From NCBI GenBank assembly GCA_044226535.1, contig JBGAGT010000004.1, positions 62,001 to 126,000 on the forward strand: 64,000 bases of DNA. Direction: 5' to 3'. The notes under the pieces are model-generated. The model made no database searches, was not told the origin of the DNA, and saw only the letters and a program-made list of their open reading frames with translations. The translations under genes and the position numbers were made by a program. Position 1 is the first letter of the stretch. Each line of letters opens with the position of its first letter. Origin of the DNA: VBCG01 sp044226535. Lineage in GTDB: Bacteria > Pseudomonadota > Gammaproteobacteria > Burkholderiales > Casimicrobiaceae. Of this stretch, positions 1-8,324 are shown piece after piece.

Positions 1-1
1 C

Positions 2-715
2 TTCGACCTCGACGAGATGATCCGCGTGCTGTTTGCCGGCAACGCCGAGGTCGCCAACCAGCTGCTGCCCCCGGGCTCGACGGGCTTCGACCCCGCGCTG
101 CCGCGCAAGTCCCCCTACGATCCTGCCGCCGCGCGCGCCCTGCTCGACCGCTTCGGCTTCAAGGACCGCGACGGTGACGGGTACCGCGAGACGCCCGACG
201 GCAAGCCGCTCTTGATCAGGCGCGGAACGATGCCGGCGTCGTGGTACCGCGAGGCCGACACGCTGTTCAAGAAGAACATGGACGCCATCGGCATCCACAT
301 GGACGTCGAGCAGCACACCTTCGCCGAGCTCCTCAACATGGTGCGCGCGGGCAAGCTGCAGATGTTCAACATGGGTTACCGCTCGCTCGAGCCCTCGGGC
401 TTCGAGATCCTGCAGACGTTGTGGAGCAAGTCCAAGTTCGGCGACACCAACCTCGCGCGCTTTTCGCGCCCCGAGTACGACGCCGCCTACGAGGCCTTCC
501 TGCGCACGCCCGACGGCCCCGGGCGCATCGCCGACGCGCGGCGCATGAGCGAGGTGCAGCGCGCCTACCTGCCGCTGATGCTGCACACCTTCGGCGTGGG
601 CAATACGCTGGTGCAGCCCTGGGTCAAGGGCTTCTGGCCCTCGGCGTTCAGCTACACCTGGAAGTACCTCGACATCGACCTTGCCAGGCGCGAGGCGGCG
701 ATGGCGAAGCGCTGA
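2..715 (+). CDS. ABC transporter substrate-binding protein, family 5 (peptide/opine type), C-terminal part
   Basis: The reading frame is open from the left edge (frame of base 2), so only the last 237 or so residues are seen. The sequence resembles the C-terminal lobe of SBP_bac_5 periplasmic proteins, which deliver oligopeptides, opines or similar solutes to an ABC permease. It has the family-typical stretch in which a helix (ARALLDRFGF) is followed by DRDGDGYRETPDGKPL, and ends with a Trp/Tyr-rich tail (GFWPSAFSYTWKYLDIDL). No permease or ATPase follows; the next genes are on the other strand, so the partners, if adjacent, lie upstream outside the window. The substrate cannot be told from this part. 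Family confident, ligand unknown. Confidence 0.85.
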   Translation, partial: FDLDEMIRVLFAGNAEVANQLLPPGSTGFDPALPRKSPYDPAAARALLDRFGFKDRDGDGYRETPDGKPLLIRRGTMPASWYREADTLFKKNMDAIGIHMDVEQHTFAELLNMVRAGKLQMFNMGYRSLEPSGFEILQTLWSKSKFGDTNLARFSRPEYDAAYEAFLRTPDGPGRIADARRMSEVQRAYLPLMLHTFGVGNTLVQPWVKGFWPSAFSYTWKYLDIDLARREAAMAKR

Positions 716-766
716 AGCGGCCCGGGCGCGGCACGCCGCCGGCGCGCGAACGCGCGCCCCCGCGTT

Positions 767-1888
767 TCAGCGCGCGGCTTCCAGCTCCGCGAGCCGCGCT
801 TCCATCGCGCCGAGGCGCGCCTTGAGCTCGGCGTTCTCCGCGACCACCTTGCCGTGAAGGCCCTTGATCGCTGCCAGCGCCACGCCGTCGGCGTCCTGCT
901 GGCCGATCATGATGTCGCTGTCGCCGAGGCCGAAGGCCGCGTGGAAGTCCTGCGCGGTCGGGCCGTAGTGGCGAAGGTTCGCGTTCGCGCCCTTCGGGCT
1001 CCAGGCGTACACCGGCATCGACGACAGCCGGTCGAGGACTTCGCCCCCGTCGAGCTCCACGAAGTCCTGCTTCTGGTTGCGGTCGGACGAGCAGCTCCAG
1101 CTGCTGCCGTCGGTCAAGAGGCAGCTCCAGGTCGTGGCACCGTCGCCGTCGATCCCCACCACGAAGCGCACGCCGTTGGTGGCGCGCACGCGGAAGGTGT
1201 TCGAGGTGTTCGATTCGAAATCGACGTCGTTGCTGTCGGCAAACGCGAACGATCCCGTGGCGTTCGCCTTGGCGCGACGGCCGGCCGCGAAGCTGTAGTT
1301 CCCCGCGGCGTCGTTGGCACGGCCGCCCGGGACCGTCGCGTAGGCACCGGTGGCACGGTTGCTGAAGCCACCCCCGATGGTCGCGGCGCTCCCGGATGCG
1401 TAGTTGCTGGAACCGCCGGCGATGGTGGCGTCCGCGCCGGTCGTCCTGTTCGACGAGCCGCCACCGACGGTACTGTGCTCACCCTCCGCCTTGTTGGTGT
1501 CGCCTCCCGGCACCGTCGCGTATTCCGCCGTGGCGCTGTTGAAGAGGCCGCCGCCCACGGTGGCGCCGGTTTCGTTCGCGACGTTTCCGCCGCCGCCGCT
1601 CACCGTCGTCGTGACGTCGCCCACGGTGTTGAGCGACCCGCCCTTCCCCATGCGCTGCAGGAACAGCGCCATCTGCAGGCGCGTCACGTAGTCGTTGGGG
1701 CAATAGTTGCTGCCGTCCCCGCAGCCCGTCGTGATGCCCTTGCTCTTCAGGTAGGTCACGGCCGCGCAGTAGGCGGAGTTGCCGGTGTCGACGTCGCCAA
1801 AGCCGGCACAGGGCGCCGCGGACACCGTGGTCGCAAGTGCAACGGAACCGGCAGCGATGAAGCACGCAAACGCAATGGGTGGGCGCAT
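767..1888 (-). CDS. Exported protein with SLH-like segment, YadA-head-like repeats and C-terminal S74-type chaperone domain
   Basis: A 373-residue protein. The start is the ATG at 1888, preceded by AAAGGAG and opening a Sec signal peptide of about 24 residues. Residues about 25-75 resemble an S-layer-homology motif with paired cysteines (GITTGCGDGSNYCPNDYVTR). Next come about seven 15-residue repeats of the form ATVGGGxxNxATGxY, like the heads of trimeric autotransporters. The last 130 residues resemble the peptidase S74 intramolecular chaperone of phage tail spikes (SDRNQKQDF, YGPTAQDFHAAFG, DADGVALAAIKGL), ending in a coiled coil (VAENAELKARLGAMEARLAEL). I infer a trimeric surface or secreted fibre. 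A close paralogue lies immediately upstream. No membrane anchor is visible, so final location is uncertain. Confidence 0.8.
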   Translation of the reverse strand: MRPPIAFACFIAAGSVALATTVSAAPCAGFGDVDTGNSAYCAAVTYLKSKGITTGCGDGSNYCPNDYVTRLQMALFLQRMGKGGSLNTVGDVTTTVSGGGGNVANETGATVGGGLFNSATAEYATVPGGDTNKAEGEHSTVGGGSSNRTTGADATIAGGSSNYASGSAATIGGGFSNRATGAYATVPGGRANDAAGNYSFAAGRRAKANATGSFAFADSNDVDFESNTSNTFRVRATNGVRFVVGIDGDGATTWSCLLTDGSSWSCSSDRNQKQDFVELDGGEVLDRLSSMPVYAWSPKGANANLRHYGPTAQDFHAAFGLGDSDIMIGQQDADGVALAAIKGLHGKVVAENAELKARLGAMEARLAELEAAR

Positions 1889-1979
1889 CGAACCACTCCT
1901 TTCAACGTGACTTGCAGGTTTCGAGCGTGGAGGCCGGCACCACGGCACGCGTCGTGCGCCGGACGCCGCCGGCGCCTGG

Positions 1980-3068
1980 CTACCGGCCGTCGCGGGCGAG
2001 GGTCGCCAGCATCGACTTGATCGCCTCGAGCTCGCCGCGCAGCACCGCGTTCTCCGCCAGGACCTTGGCATGCAGCCCCTTGATGGCGGCCAGCGCGACC
2101 CCGTCGGCGTCCTGCTGGCCGATCATCACGTCGGTGTCGCCGAGGCCGAATGCAGCGTGGAAATCCTGCGCCGTCGGGCCGTAGTGCCGCAGGTGGGCGT
2201 TGCGCCCCTTGGGACTCCAGGCATACACCGGCATCGCCGCGAGGCGATCCAGCACCGCGCCGCCGTCGAGCTCGACGAAGTCCTGCTTCTGCTCGCGGTC
2301 CGAGGTGCACGCCCAGCCGTTGCCCGTTGTCAGCAGGCAGCTCCAGGTCGTGTCGCCCGAGCCATCGATATCGACCACGAAGCGCACGCCACCCGTGGCG
2401 CGCACGCGGAAGCTGTTGGGAGTGTTGGTGTTGAAATCGAAGTTGTTCTGGTCGGCCCACGAGAACGATCCGTAGCCGTTGGCCCTGGAGCGGTAGCCCG
2501 CCGCGTAGCTGAAATTCCCGGCGGCCTCGTTGCTGTAGCCCCCCGCGACGGTACTGCCGCTTCCCGTCGCATGGTTGAGGCCCCCACCGCTCACGGTGGC
2601 GTTCGACGCGGTCGCGGAATTCTCGGAGCCGCCGGCGACGACCGAGGCGGCGCCCGAGGCGGTATTGGTGTCGCCTCCACCGACCGTCGCATCCGCGTTG
2701 ACCGCCTGGTTGTGCGTGCCGCCGGCCACGGTCGCATAGCCCCCGGAGGACTCGTTGAAGTTCCCGCCGCCGATGGTGTTGATCGCCGTGGGCTGGACGT
2801 TGTTCGGGCCGCCACGGCCCATGCGCTGCAGGAACAACGCCATCTGCAGGCGCGTCACGTAGTCGTTGGGGCAGTAGTTGCTGCCGTCGCCGCAGCCCGT
2901 GGTAATGCCCTTGGACTTGAGGTAGCTCACGGCCGAGCAGTACGCCGTGTCGCTGTTGCTGACGTCCTCGAACCCCGCGCAGGGCGCGGCCCCGGCCGGC
3001 GTGCCGGCATACACAACGCATGCGGCTCCCGCGACCACCAGGGTGCGGGATAGCTTCCTGCGGATCAT
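1980..3068 (-). CDS. Paralogue of the preceding SLH-like / YadA-head-like / S74 exported protein
   Basis: A 362-residue protein with the same architecture as its downstream neighbour. It has a signal peptide (MIRRKLSRTLVVAGAACVVY...), the SLH-like Cys motif (GITTGCGDGSNYCPNDYVTR, identical in both), about six 15-residue GG-repeats, and the S74-like C-terminus (SDREQKQDFVELDGG) with coiled-coil tail. The ATG at 3068 was chosen because it opens the signal peptide and follows GGGGGAG; the frame stays open upstream only as a shadow of piuC. The two genes are head-to-tail with a 91-base gap, a tandem duplication. The repeats have diverged while both termini are nearly identical, suggesting selection on folding and processing domains. 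Confidence 0.8.
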   Translation of the reverse strand: MIRRKLSRTLVVAGAACVVYAGTPAGAAPCAGFEDVSNSDTAYCSAVSYLKSKGITTGCGDGSNYCPNDYVTRLQMALFLQRMGRGGPNNVQPTAINTIGGGNFNESSGGYATVAGGTHNQAVNADATVGGGDTNTASGAASVVAGGSENSATASNATVSGGGLNHATGSGSTVAGGYSNEAAGNFSYAAGYRSRANGYGSFSWADQNNFDFNTNTPNSFRVRATGGVRFVVDIDGSGDTTWSCLLTTGNGWACTSDREQKQDFVELDGGAVLDRLAAMPVYAWSPKGRNAHLRHYGPTAQDFHAAFGLGDTDVMIGQQDADGVALAAIKGLHAKVLAENAVLRGELEAIKSMLATLARDGR

Positions 3069-3196
3069 GGATCTCCCCCTTCGGACAGCCCGGCGCGGGC
3101 TCGACGATTCTGGAGGGCCATGCAGGGGCGCGCAAGCGAATTTTCGCGTCCCGCGCGCGACGCCTGCCTCGCGCGCCATGGCCGGGGCGCGGCCCC

Positions 3197-3880
3197 CTAC
3201 AACTCGGACCAGCGGCGCAGCAGGTTGTGGTACACGCCGGTGAGGGCGATGACCTCGGGGTTGGCGTGGGTGTGCGCGGCCGCGAGGCGCTGGATCGACT
3301 TGTCGAGCTCGAACAGCAGCGTGCGGTCGCCGTCGCCGCGCACCATGCTCTGCATCCAGAAGAACGACGACACGCGCGCCCCGCGCGTCACCGGCGTGAC
3401 GCGGTGCAGGCTGGTCGAGGGGTACAGGACCATGTGCCCGGCGGGCAGCTTGACGCTGCGCTCGCCGAAGGTGTCCTCGATGACGAGCTCGCCGCCGTCG
3501 TAGTCCTCGGGGCGGGTGAGGAACAGCGTGGCCGAGAGGTCGCTGCGGACCCGGAAGTCGGTGCCGCGCAACTGCCGGATGGCGTTGTCGACGTGGGTGC
3601 CGAAGGCCTGCCCGCCGGCATAGCGGTTGAACAGCGGCGGGAAGACCTTGAGCGGCAGCGCGGCCGAGATGAACAGGGCATTGCGCCCCAGTGCGTCGAG
3701 GACGAGGTTGCCCGCCTCGCGCGCCGCGGGCGAGCCTTCCGGGAGCTGCTCGTTGTACTTGGCGAGCGCGGACTGGTGGCCGGAGGTCGCGTTGCCGTCG
3801 GTCCACGGCGCGGCGTCGATGATCGCGCGGCAGCGCGCGAGCTCGGCGGGCGCGAGGACGTCGGGGATGTCGATCAGCAT
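3197..3880 (-). CDS. piuC: PKHD-type Fe(II)/2-oxoglutarate hydroxylase PiuC/YbiX
   Basis: A 227-residue protein of the PiuC/YbiX family: cytoplasmic non-haem iron, 2-oxoglutarate-dependent oxygenases that travel with TonB siderophore receptors in Proteobacteria. Metal ligands H96 and D98 (FGTHVDNAIR) and H159, with the 2-oxoglutarate-binding R169 (LHRVTPVTRGAR), are all present. Length and N-terminus (MLIDIPDVLAPAELARCRAI) match the family. The gene lies 95 bases downstream of the TonB receptor on the same strand, so it is probably co-expressed under iron limitation. The physiological substrate of the family is not settled; a role in handling the imported siderophore is likely but inferred. 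Confidence 0.93.
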   Translation of the reverse strand: MLIDIPDVLAPAELARCRAIIDAAPWTDGNATSGHQSALAKYNEQLPEGSPAAREAGNLVLDALGRNALFISAALPLKVFPPLFNRYAGGQAFGTHVDNAIRQLRGTDFRVRSDLSATLFLTRPEDYDGGELVIEDTFGERSVKLPAGHMVLYPSTSLHRVTPVTRGARVSSFFWMQSMVRGDGDRTLLFELDKSIQRLAAAHTHANPEVIALTGVYHNLLRRWSEL

Positions 3881-3924
3881 GGCTCGAGGCGCGGAAAAGA
3901 GGACGCGAAGGGTCGCGGTACAAC

Positions 3925-3960
3925 CCGGCCCCGGGACCCACCAGGGCACCCCGGGGCCGG
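3925..3960. repeat. GC-rich inverted repeat between the TonB receptor and piuC
   Basis: A perfect 11-base inverted repeat (CCGGCCCCGGG, 3925-3935, against 3950-3960) with a 14-base loop sits in the 95-base gap between the receptor stop and the piuC start. On the transcribed strand it would form a very stable hairpin but has no U-tract. It may attenuate read-through or protect the upstream message; it is not a classical intrinsic terminator. Confidence 0.5.
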
Positions 3961-3975
3961 TCCTTCCGGGGCCGG

Positions 3976-6165
3976 TCAGAACCGGGCGTTCAACGACAGG
4001 ATAGCCTGCCGCCCGGGCGCCTGGTGCGCATAGTGCGTCGTGTACGCCTGGTCCCAGTACTTCTCGTTGGCGAGGTTCTGCACGTTGAGCTGCACCGAGA
4101 ACGTCTTGTCGATGGTGTACGCCGCCATGGCGTCGAAGCGCCAGTACGACGGGATCCAGCGCGTGTTGGCGGTGTTGCCGTACTGCTTGTCGACGTAGAA
4201 CGCCCCGCCGCCCACCACGAGCTGGGGCAGCAGCTGGTAGGTGGTCCACAGGCTCGCGCTGTTGCGCGGCGTGTTGGGGAACTGGTTGCCGTCGTATTCC
4301 GGATTGGCACCGAAGGGCCCGTTGCTGACGAGCTCGCTGTCGAGGAAGGTGTAGTTGGCGAACACGCTCCAGTCGCGCGTCACGGCACCGGCCACGCCGA
4401 CCTCGAAGCCCTTGATCTTCTGCTCGCCGACATTGGCGAAGGTGGAAGCGTCGACCTGCGCGCGCGCGTTGTCGGTGTCGGTGTAGAAGATCGCGGAGGT
4501 CAGTGTCAGCGCGCGGTTCAGGAACTCCCACTTGGTGCCGAGCTCCCAGCTCCTGGTCGTCACCGGCTCGAGCGATTGCGTGGTCACCGAGATGTTGTCG
4601 GCGCCATCGCCGTTGGACGTGCCCGGCGGCTGTGACGACGTCCCGTAGGACACGTAGATGCTGCCGTTCTGCGCCGGCTTGAACACCACGCCGACCTGGT
4701 AGTTCCAGAAATCCGAGTCGTTGCGCAGGTTGACCGCGGCGACCGCCGCGCCGGCGGCACTGGTGTACGCCGGCGTGTCGGAGCGGGTACGGTAGTCGTC
4801 GTAGCGCAGGCCGAGGTTGAGCAGCCATTGCGGCGAGAGCTCGAGGGTGTCGAATCCGTACACCGAGGTCGTGTCGGTCCGCGTCGTCGTCGAGTTCGGC
4901 GCGTTGGTGATCGTGCCCGCCCAGGGGTCGGCGGGTGTCGGGTCGTAGAGGCTGGTGCAGTTGAACGACGACGGCGGCTCGAGGGCGCAGTTGCGGTTGC
5001 CGTTCGCCACCAGATAGGCGTTGTTGTAGGTCTCCTCGCGCGAGAACTCGAGCCCGGCGAGGAAATTGTTCTGCAGCCCGCCCAGCTTGAACTCGCCGAA
5101 CAGGTCGGTCTGGTTGGTGGCCGTGGTGGTCGCCGAGTTGCGCGACTTCACCGATCGCCACACCTGGCCGTTGACGACGTTGCCCGCGCTATCGTCGGGA
5201 TTGGTGGCGATGTAGTCGTTGGTCGAGCGCCCGTAGCGCGTCGTGTTCTGGATGGTGATGTCCGGGGTCAGCGCATGCTTGATCTGCGCCGTGCCGATGT
5301 CGACGGCGGACCTGCGGAAATCCCGGTTGTCGAGGCCGTAGAAGTTGCCGCGGTCCACCTCGACAGGACGTCCTGTCGTGGGGTCGTAAGGCGTGCTGTA
5401 GTCGGGCATCGAGCGGTCGTTCAGGTGGTAGTAGCTGAACGTCGCCTGCGTCGGGCCCTTGAGGCCGAAGGTCACCGAGGGCATCACGCCCCAGCGATCG
5501 TCGTAGACGTAGTCGCGGCCGGGAATGTCGGTGGTCGCGCCCATGGCGACCACGCGCATCGCCGCGTCGCCGCTCGAGAACGCGAAGTTGCCGTCGGCCA
5601 GCGCGCGCGCATACTGGTCGGTGCCGATGCCGATCGACCCCTGGCCGAACGAAACCGGCTGCGGCAGCTTGCTGATCAGGTTGATCGAGCCGCCCGCGGA
5701 GCCGCGCCCCGCGAACGCCGAGCTCGGCCCCTTGGTGATCTCGACCTGCTCGATGGCGAAGGTGTCGCGCGTCTGCGAGCCCGCGTCGCGCACGCCGTCG
5801 ACGAAGAGGCTGGCCGCGGCGTCGTAGCCGCGGATGAACGGCCGGTCGCCCACGGGGTTGCCGCCTTCGGCGGCGCCGAAGGTGATGCCCGAGGACAGGC
5901 GCAGGGAATCCGCCAGCGTCGTGGCGTTGATCTCCTGCAGCAGCACCTGCGGCAGGATGGTGATCGACTTCGGCGTGTCGACCAGCGGCGCCGTGACCTG
6001 GGGATTGTCCGATTCGCGCGGGTTGAGCCGCTCGCCCTGCCCTTCGACGTTGATGGTCGGCAGCGACAGCGCCGAGCGCTTGGCCGGCTCGGTGGCGGTT
6101 TGCGCCCACGCGGACGCCGAAAGCGTCGCCAGCACGGCGATCGCGACTTGACTGCGTTTCTGCAC
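3976..6165 (-). CDS. TonB-dependent siderophore receptor (catecholate/Fiu-like)
   Basis: A 729-residue outer-membrane receptor for a ferric siderophore. A GTG start at 6165 opens a signal peptide (MQKRSQVAIAVLATLSASAWA). The plug domain follows, about residues 55-165, with the family pattern SITILPQVLLQE, RPFIRGYDAAASLFVDGVRD and VEITKGPSSAFAGRGSAGG. The remainder is beta-barrel ending in Phe (ILSLNARF), as needed for BAM insertion. It resembles the Fiu / FhuE-like group, which takes mono- or bis-catecholates, but the ligand cannot be fixed by reading. A Fur-box-like site lies about 100 bases upstream, and piuC follows downstream as is usual for this group. The TonB/ExbBD energy partners are not in the window. 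Confidence 0.93.
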   Translation of the reverse strand: MQKRSQVAIAVLATLSASAWAQTATEPAKRSALSLPTINVEGQGERLNPRESDNPQVTAPLVDTPKSITILPQVLLQEINATTLADSLRLSSGITFGAAEGGNPVGDRPFIRGYDAAASLFVDGVRDAGSQTRDTFAIEQVEITKGPSSAFAGRGSAGGSINLISKLPQPVSFGQGSIGIGTDQYARALADGNFAFSSGDAAMRVVAMGATTDIPGRDYVYDDRWGVMPSVTFGLKGPTQATFSYYHLNDRSMPDYSTPYDPTTGRPVEVDRGNFYGLDNRDFRRSAVDIGTAQIKHALTPDITIQNTTRYGRSTNDYIATNPDDSAGNVVNGQVWRSVKSRNSATTTATNQTDLFGEFKLGGLQNNFLAGLEFSREETYNNAYLVANGNRNCALEPPSSFNCTSLYDPTPADPWAGTITNAPNSTTTRTDTTSVYGFDTLELSPQWLLNLGLRYDDYRTRSDTPAYTSAAGAAVAAVNLRNDSDFWNYQVGVVFKPAQNGSIYVSYGTSSQPPGTSNGDGADNISVTTQSLEPVTTRSWELGTKWEFLNRALTLTSAIFYTDTDNARAQVDASTFANVGEQKIKGFEVGVAGAVTRDWSVFANYTFLDSELVSNGPFGANPEYDGNQFPNTPRNSASLWTTYQLLPQLVVGGGAFYVDKQYGNTANTRWIPSYWRFDAMAAYTIDKTFSVQLNVQNLANEKYWDQAYTTHYAHQAPGRQAILSLNARF

Positions 6166-6261
6166 TGGAATTCCCCCGGGGTGAAATCAGGCGCGCGCCC
6201 CCGCGCGCCGAAGATGAACGATGGTCAGGGGTGATTCTGCCTCGCCTAAATGCAAAACGCA

Positions 6262-6284
6262 ATACGAATGATTCTCATCTTTAT
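6262..6284. promoter_or_regulatory. Fur-box-like operator upstream of the TonB receptor
   Basis: The stretch ACGAATGATTCTCATCTTT (6264-6282) matches the core GATTCTCAT common in betaproteobacterial Fur boxes. It sits in an AT-rich patch between the receptor gene and the end of apbE, about 100 bases from the receptor start. Iron-dependent repression is inferred. Confidence 0.65.
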
Positions 6285-6317
6285 CCAGAATTCGAGAAAG
6301 ACCGTTCCCTCGCCGCG

Positions 6318-7472
6318 TCAATCCGCCATCGCGCGCCAGCGCGAGGACGCGCGGCAGCACCGACCCGTAAGCGCCTGCGCAACGTCGCCGCTGCGCGGCG
6401 CCGCCGCGCTTTCGCGTGCCGGCGCGCGTGCCGACAGCCGCGCCGCGAGCCCTTCGCGTTCGGCGCAGGCAAGGCCCGCCTCCATGCCGAGCACCGTCAG
6501 CGCGGTCGCCCAGGCGTCGGCACGCGCGCAACCGCGGTGCAAGACCGTGACGGCCGCCACCGCCGGGTCCACGGACGCCCCGCTGCGCGGATCGATGCTG
6601 TGCGACACGCGCGTCCCGCCGACGCGATGCGACTGCACGGCGTCGCCCGAGGTCGCGACCGCCAACCCGTGCAGCGCCACCACGACGTTGCCCGCCACCG
6701 CGTCGCCCTCGTCGATCGCCACCCACCAGGGCGAGCCGTCGGGCTTCGCCCCCTCGCCGCGCAGCTCGCCCCCGATCTCGACCAGGACGTCGCGCCAGCC
6801 CTGCTGCAGCAGCCACAGGGTGACGCGATCCACCGCATAGCCCTTGCCGACGGCGGAGACATCGAGCTGCAACCCGCCGGGCTGCCAGGCGCGACGCCCC
6901 GCGACGTCGAGCCGGAGCGCGCGCCACCCGCCCCGGTCGCGTGCCGCCGCGATGCGCTCGCGCGATGGCATCGGCAGCACGTCGCGTTCCGGCGCCTGCA
7001 ACGAGCACGCCGCCGCACCCGCGCGGCCGGCGTCCCGCCCACGCGAGGCCAGGTCCCGCCCGTGCGGACCGAAACCCCAGAGTTCGACCAGCGCGCCCAC
7101 CGTCGGATCGAACGCGCCGCCGCTGGCCTCGGCCACCTCGCAACCGATGGCGAGCACCTCGACCAGCGCATCGGGCAGCGGCTGCCAGCCCTGCGCGCCC
7201 TCGTTGAAGCGCGACAGGGCCGAACACGGGTTCCAGGCGCTCATGTCGTCGACGAGGCCCGCGAGCAGCGCCGTCACGCCACGCGCGATGCGCGTCGCGA
7301 CCGCGTGGCGCCGCGGCGCGCAGTCGTCGACCGCCACCGACACCTTCCAGCGGGTGCCGAGCGCCACACCGGCCACCTCGACGATCCCCGCACCCGCATG
7401 GACGCCGCATCCCGCGATCCGCCCTGCGATCCGCGCCTCGATGCGCGCGGGGACGAGGACCTCGCGCGTCAC
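6318..7472 (-). CDS. apbE: ApbE-family FAD:protein FMN transferase
   Basis: A 384-residue ApbE-type flavin transferase, which attaches FMN covalently to Thr/Ser of extracytoplasmic redox proteins. Family motifs seen are WNPCSALSRFNE, the FAD/Mg-site block LQLDVSAVGKGYAVDRV, EIGGELRGEG, ATSGDAVQSHRVGG and HSIDPRSGA. The start is GTG at 7472, overlapping the upstream DUF4198 stop (GTGA), which indicates translational coupling. No clear signal peptide is visible at this start, so where it acts is uncertain. It is the last gene of a four-gene operon with PepSY, DUF2271 and DUF4198 proteins; the probable acceptor is the DUF2271 protein, which has a flavinylation-like motif. Confidence 0.9.
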   Translation of the reverse strand: MTREVLVPARIEARIAGRIAGCGVHAGAGIVEVAGVALGTRWKVSVAVDDCAPRRHAVATRIARGVTALLAGLVDDMSAWNPCSALSRFNEGAQGWQPLPDALVEVLAIGCEVAEASGGAFDPTVGALVELWGFGPHGRDLASRGRDAGRAGAAACSLQAPERDVLPMPSRERIAAARDRGGWRALRLDVAGRRAWQPGGLQLDVSAVGKGYAVDRVTLWLLQQGWRDVLVEIGGELRGEGAKPDGSPWWVAIDEGDAVAGNVVVALHGLAVATSGDAVQSHRVGGTRVSHSIDPRSGASVDPAVAAVTVLHRGCARADAWATALTVLGMEAGLACAEREGLAARLSARAPARESAAAPRSGDVAQALTGRCCRASSRWRAMAD

Positions 7473-8302
7473 TGCGGCAGAACCTCCAGCGTCACCGCAT
7501 AGCCCATGCGCCGCTCCTTGGCGGGCGGCACGGTCGCGGGCACGTTCGTCAAGGCGCCGATCCAGTACATGCCGGCCGAAGGCCAGGTGATGCTGAAGGT
7601 GCCGTCCCCGCCGCTGGTGACCCTGCTGTCGCCCACGAGGTTGCGATAGCGCGATCCGCCGGGCACCACGTCGAGCGCGATGCCTGCGGCGGGCTTGCCG
7701 TCGGCGAGCAGCCGGAACCGCGCGGCCTCGCCCGCGACCAGGTCGTTGGGCTGGGTGAGGAACTCGATCTCGAGGCCCTGCCCCGTCGGCTTCACCGGCG
7801 TGGGCTTGCCCCGCGTGACGAAGGTCTCGACGCGCCCGCTCGATTCGTTGACGCGAAGCTCGGCGGCATCCTTCGGCACCTCGCGCGCGAAGCCCTCGGC
7901 ATTGCCGCGCCAGCGCTTCGGCTGGCCGTTCTCCTTCCAGCTCGCGAACAGGCCGCTGCTGGTCGAGGCGATGCGGTAGGTGCCGGGCTTCGCGAGCGGC
8001 AGGTCGAAGACGCTGCGGTACTTGCCCGTCGACGCGTGCTCGACCTCCACCCTCGCGCCATCGGGACCGGTGACCACGAGGTTGTCGAGGCGCATCGGGA
8101 AGTGGTCGGGATAGAAGAGATCGTTCGACACCGCGGCATCGACGCTCACCCACTGGTCGTCGCCGGAGAGCACGGTGGCCGAGGGCAGCAGCCATTGCCG
8201 ATGGGCGGAGGCGCCCTGCGCCGCGACGAGGCAGGTGAGCGCGAGCAAGGCGGTCGCGACCGCCTGCAGCGGGCGTGGAAAAGGGTTCTGCGTTGCATTC
8301 AT
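7469..8302 (-). CDS. DUF4198-domain periplasmic protein
   Basis: A 277-residue exported protein with a long signal peptide ending ...LVAAQGASAHRQW. It matches the DUF4198 pattern: mature protein starting at HRQWLLPS, an N-terminal beta domain (VTGPDGARVEVEH, YRIASTSSG), and a C-terminal Ig-like half (GLEIEFLTQPNDLVAGE, YWIGA). DUF4198 proteins occur with TonB receptors and metal-uptake genes; a metal-binding or scaffold role is commonly assumed but not proven. It lies 22 bases after the DUF2271 gene and overlaps apbE. The N-terminal His of the mature protein is conserved in the family and might be a metal ligand (inference). Confidence 0.85.
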   Translation of the reverse strand: MNATQNPFPRPLQAVATALLALTCLVAAQGASAHRQWLLPSATVLSGDDQWVSVDAAVSNDLFYPDHFPMRLDNLVVTGPDGARVEVEHASTGKYRSVFDLPLAKPGTYRIASTSSGLFASWKENGQPKRWRGNAEGFAREVPKDAAELRVNESSGRVETFVTRGKPTPVKPTGQGLEIEFLTQPNDLVAGEAARFRLLADGKPAAGIALDVVPGGSRYRNLVGDSRVTSGGDGTFSITWPSAGMYWIGALTNVPATVPPAKERRMGYAVTLEVLPQ

Positions 8303-8324
8303 GTCGGTCTCCGGGTCCGCTTGG

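Noticed and set aside
3925..3960. Rho-independent terminator after the TonB receptor
   Set aside because: Strong hairpin but no U-tract on either strand; reported only as an inverted repeat.
1756..5161. Very long open frames in other phases over the exported-protein, piuC and receptor genes
   Set aside because: Arg/Ala-rich shadow frames typical of 70% GC DNA; the real genes have signal peptides, motifs and ribosome sites.
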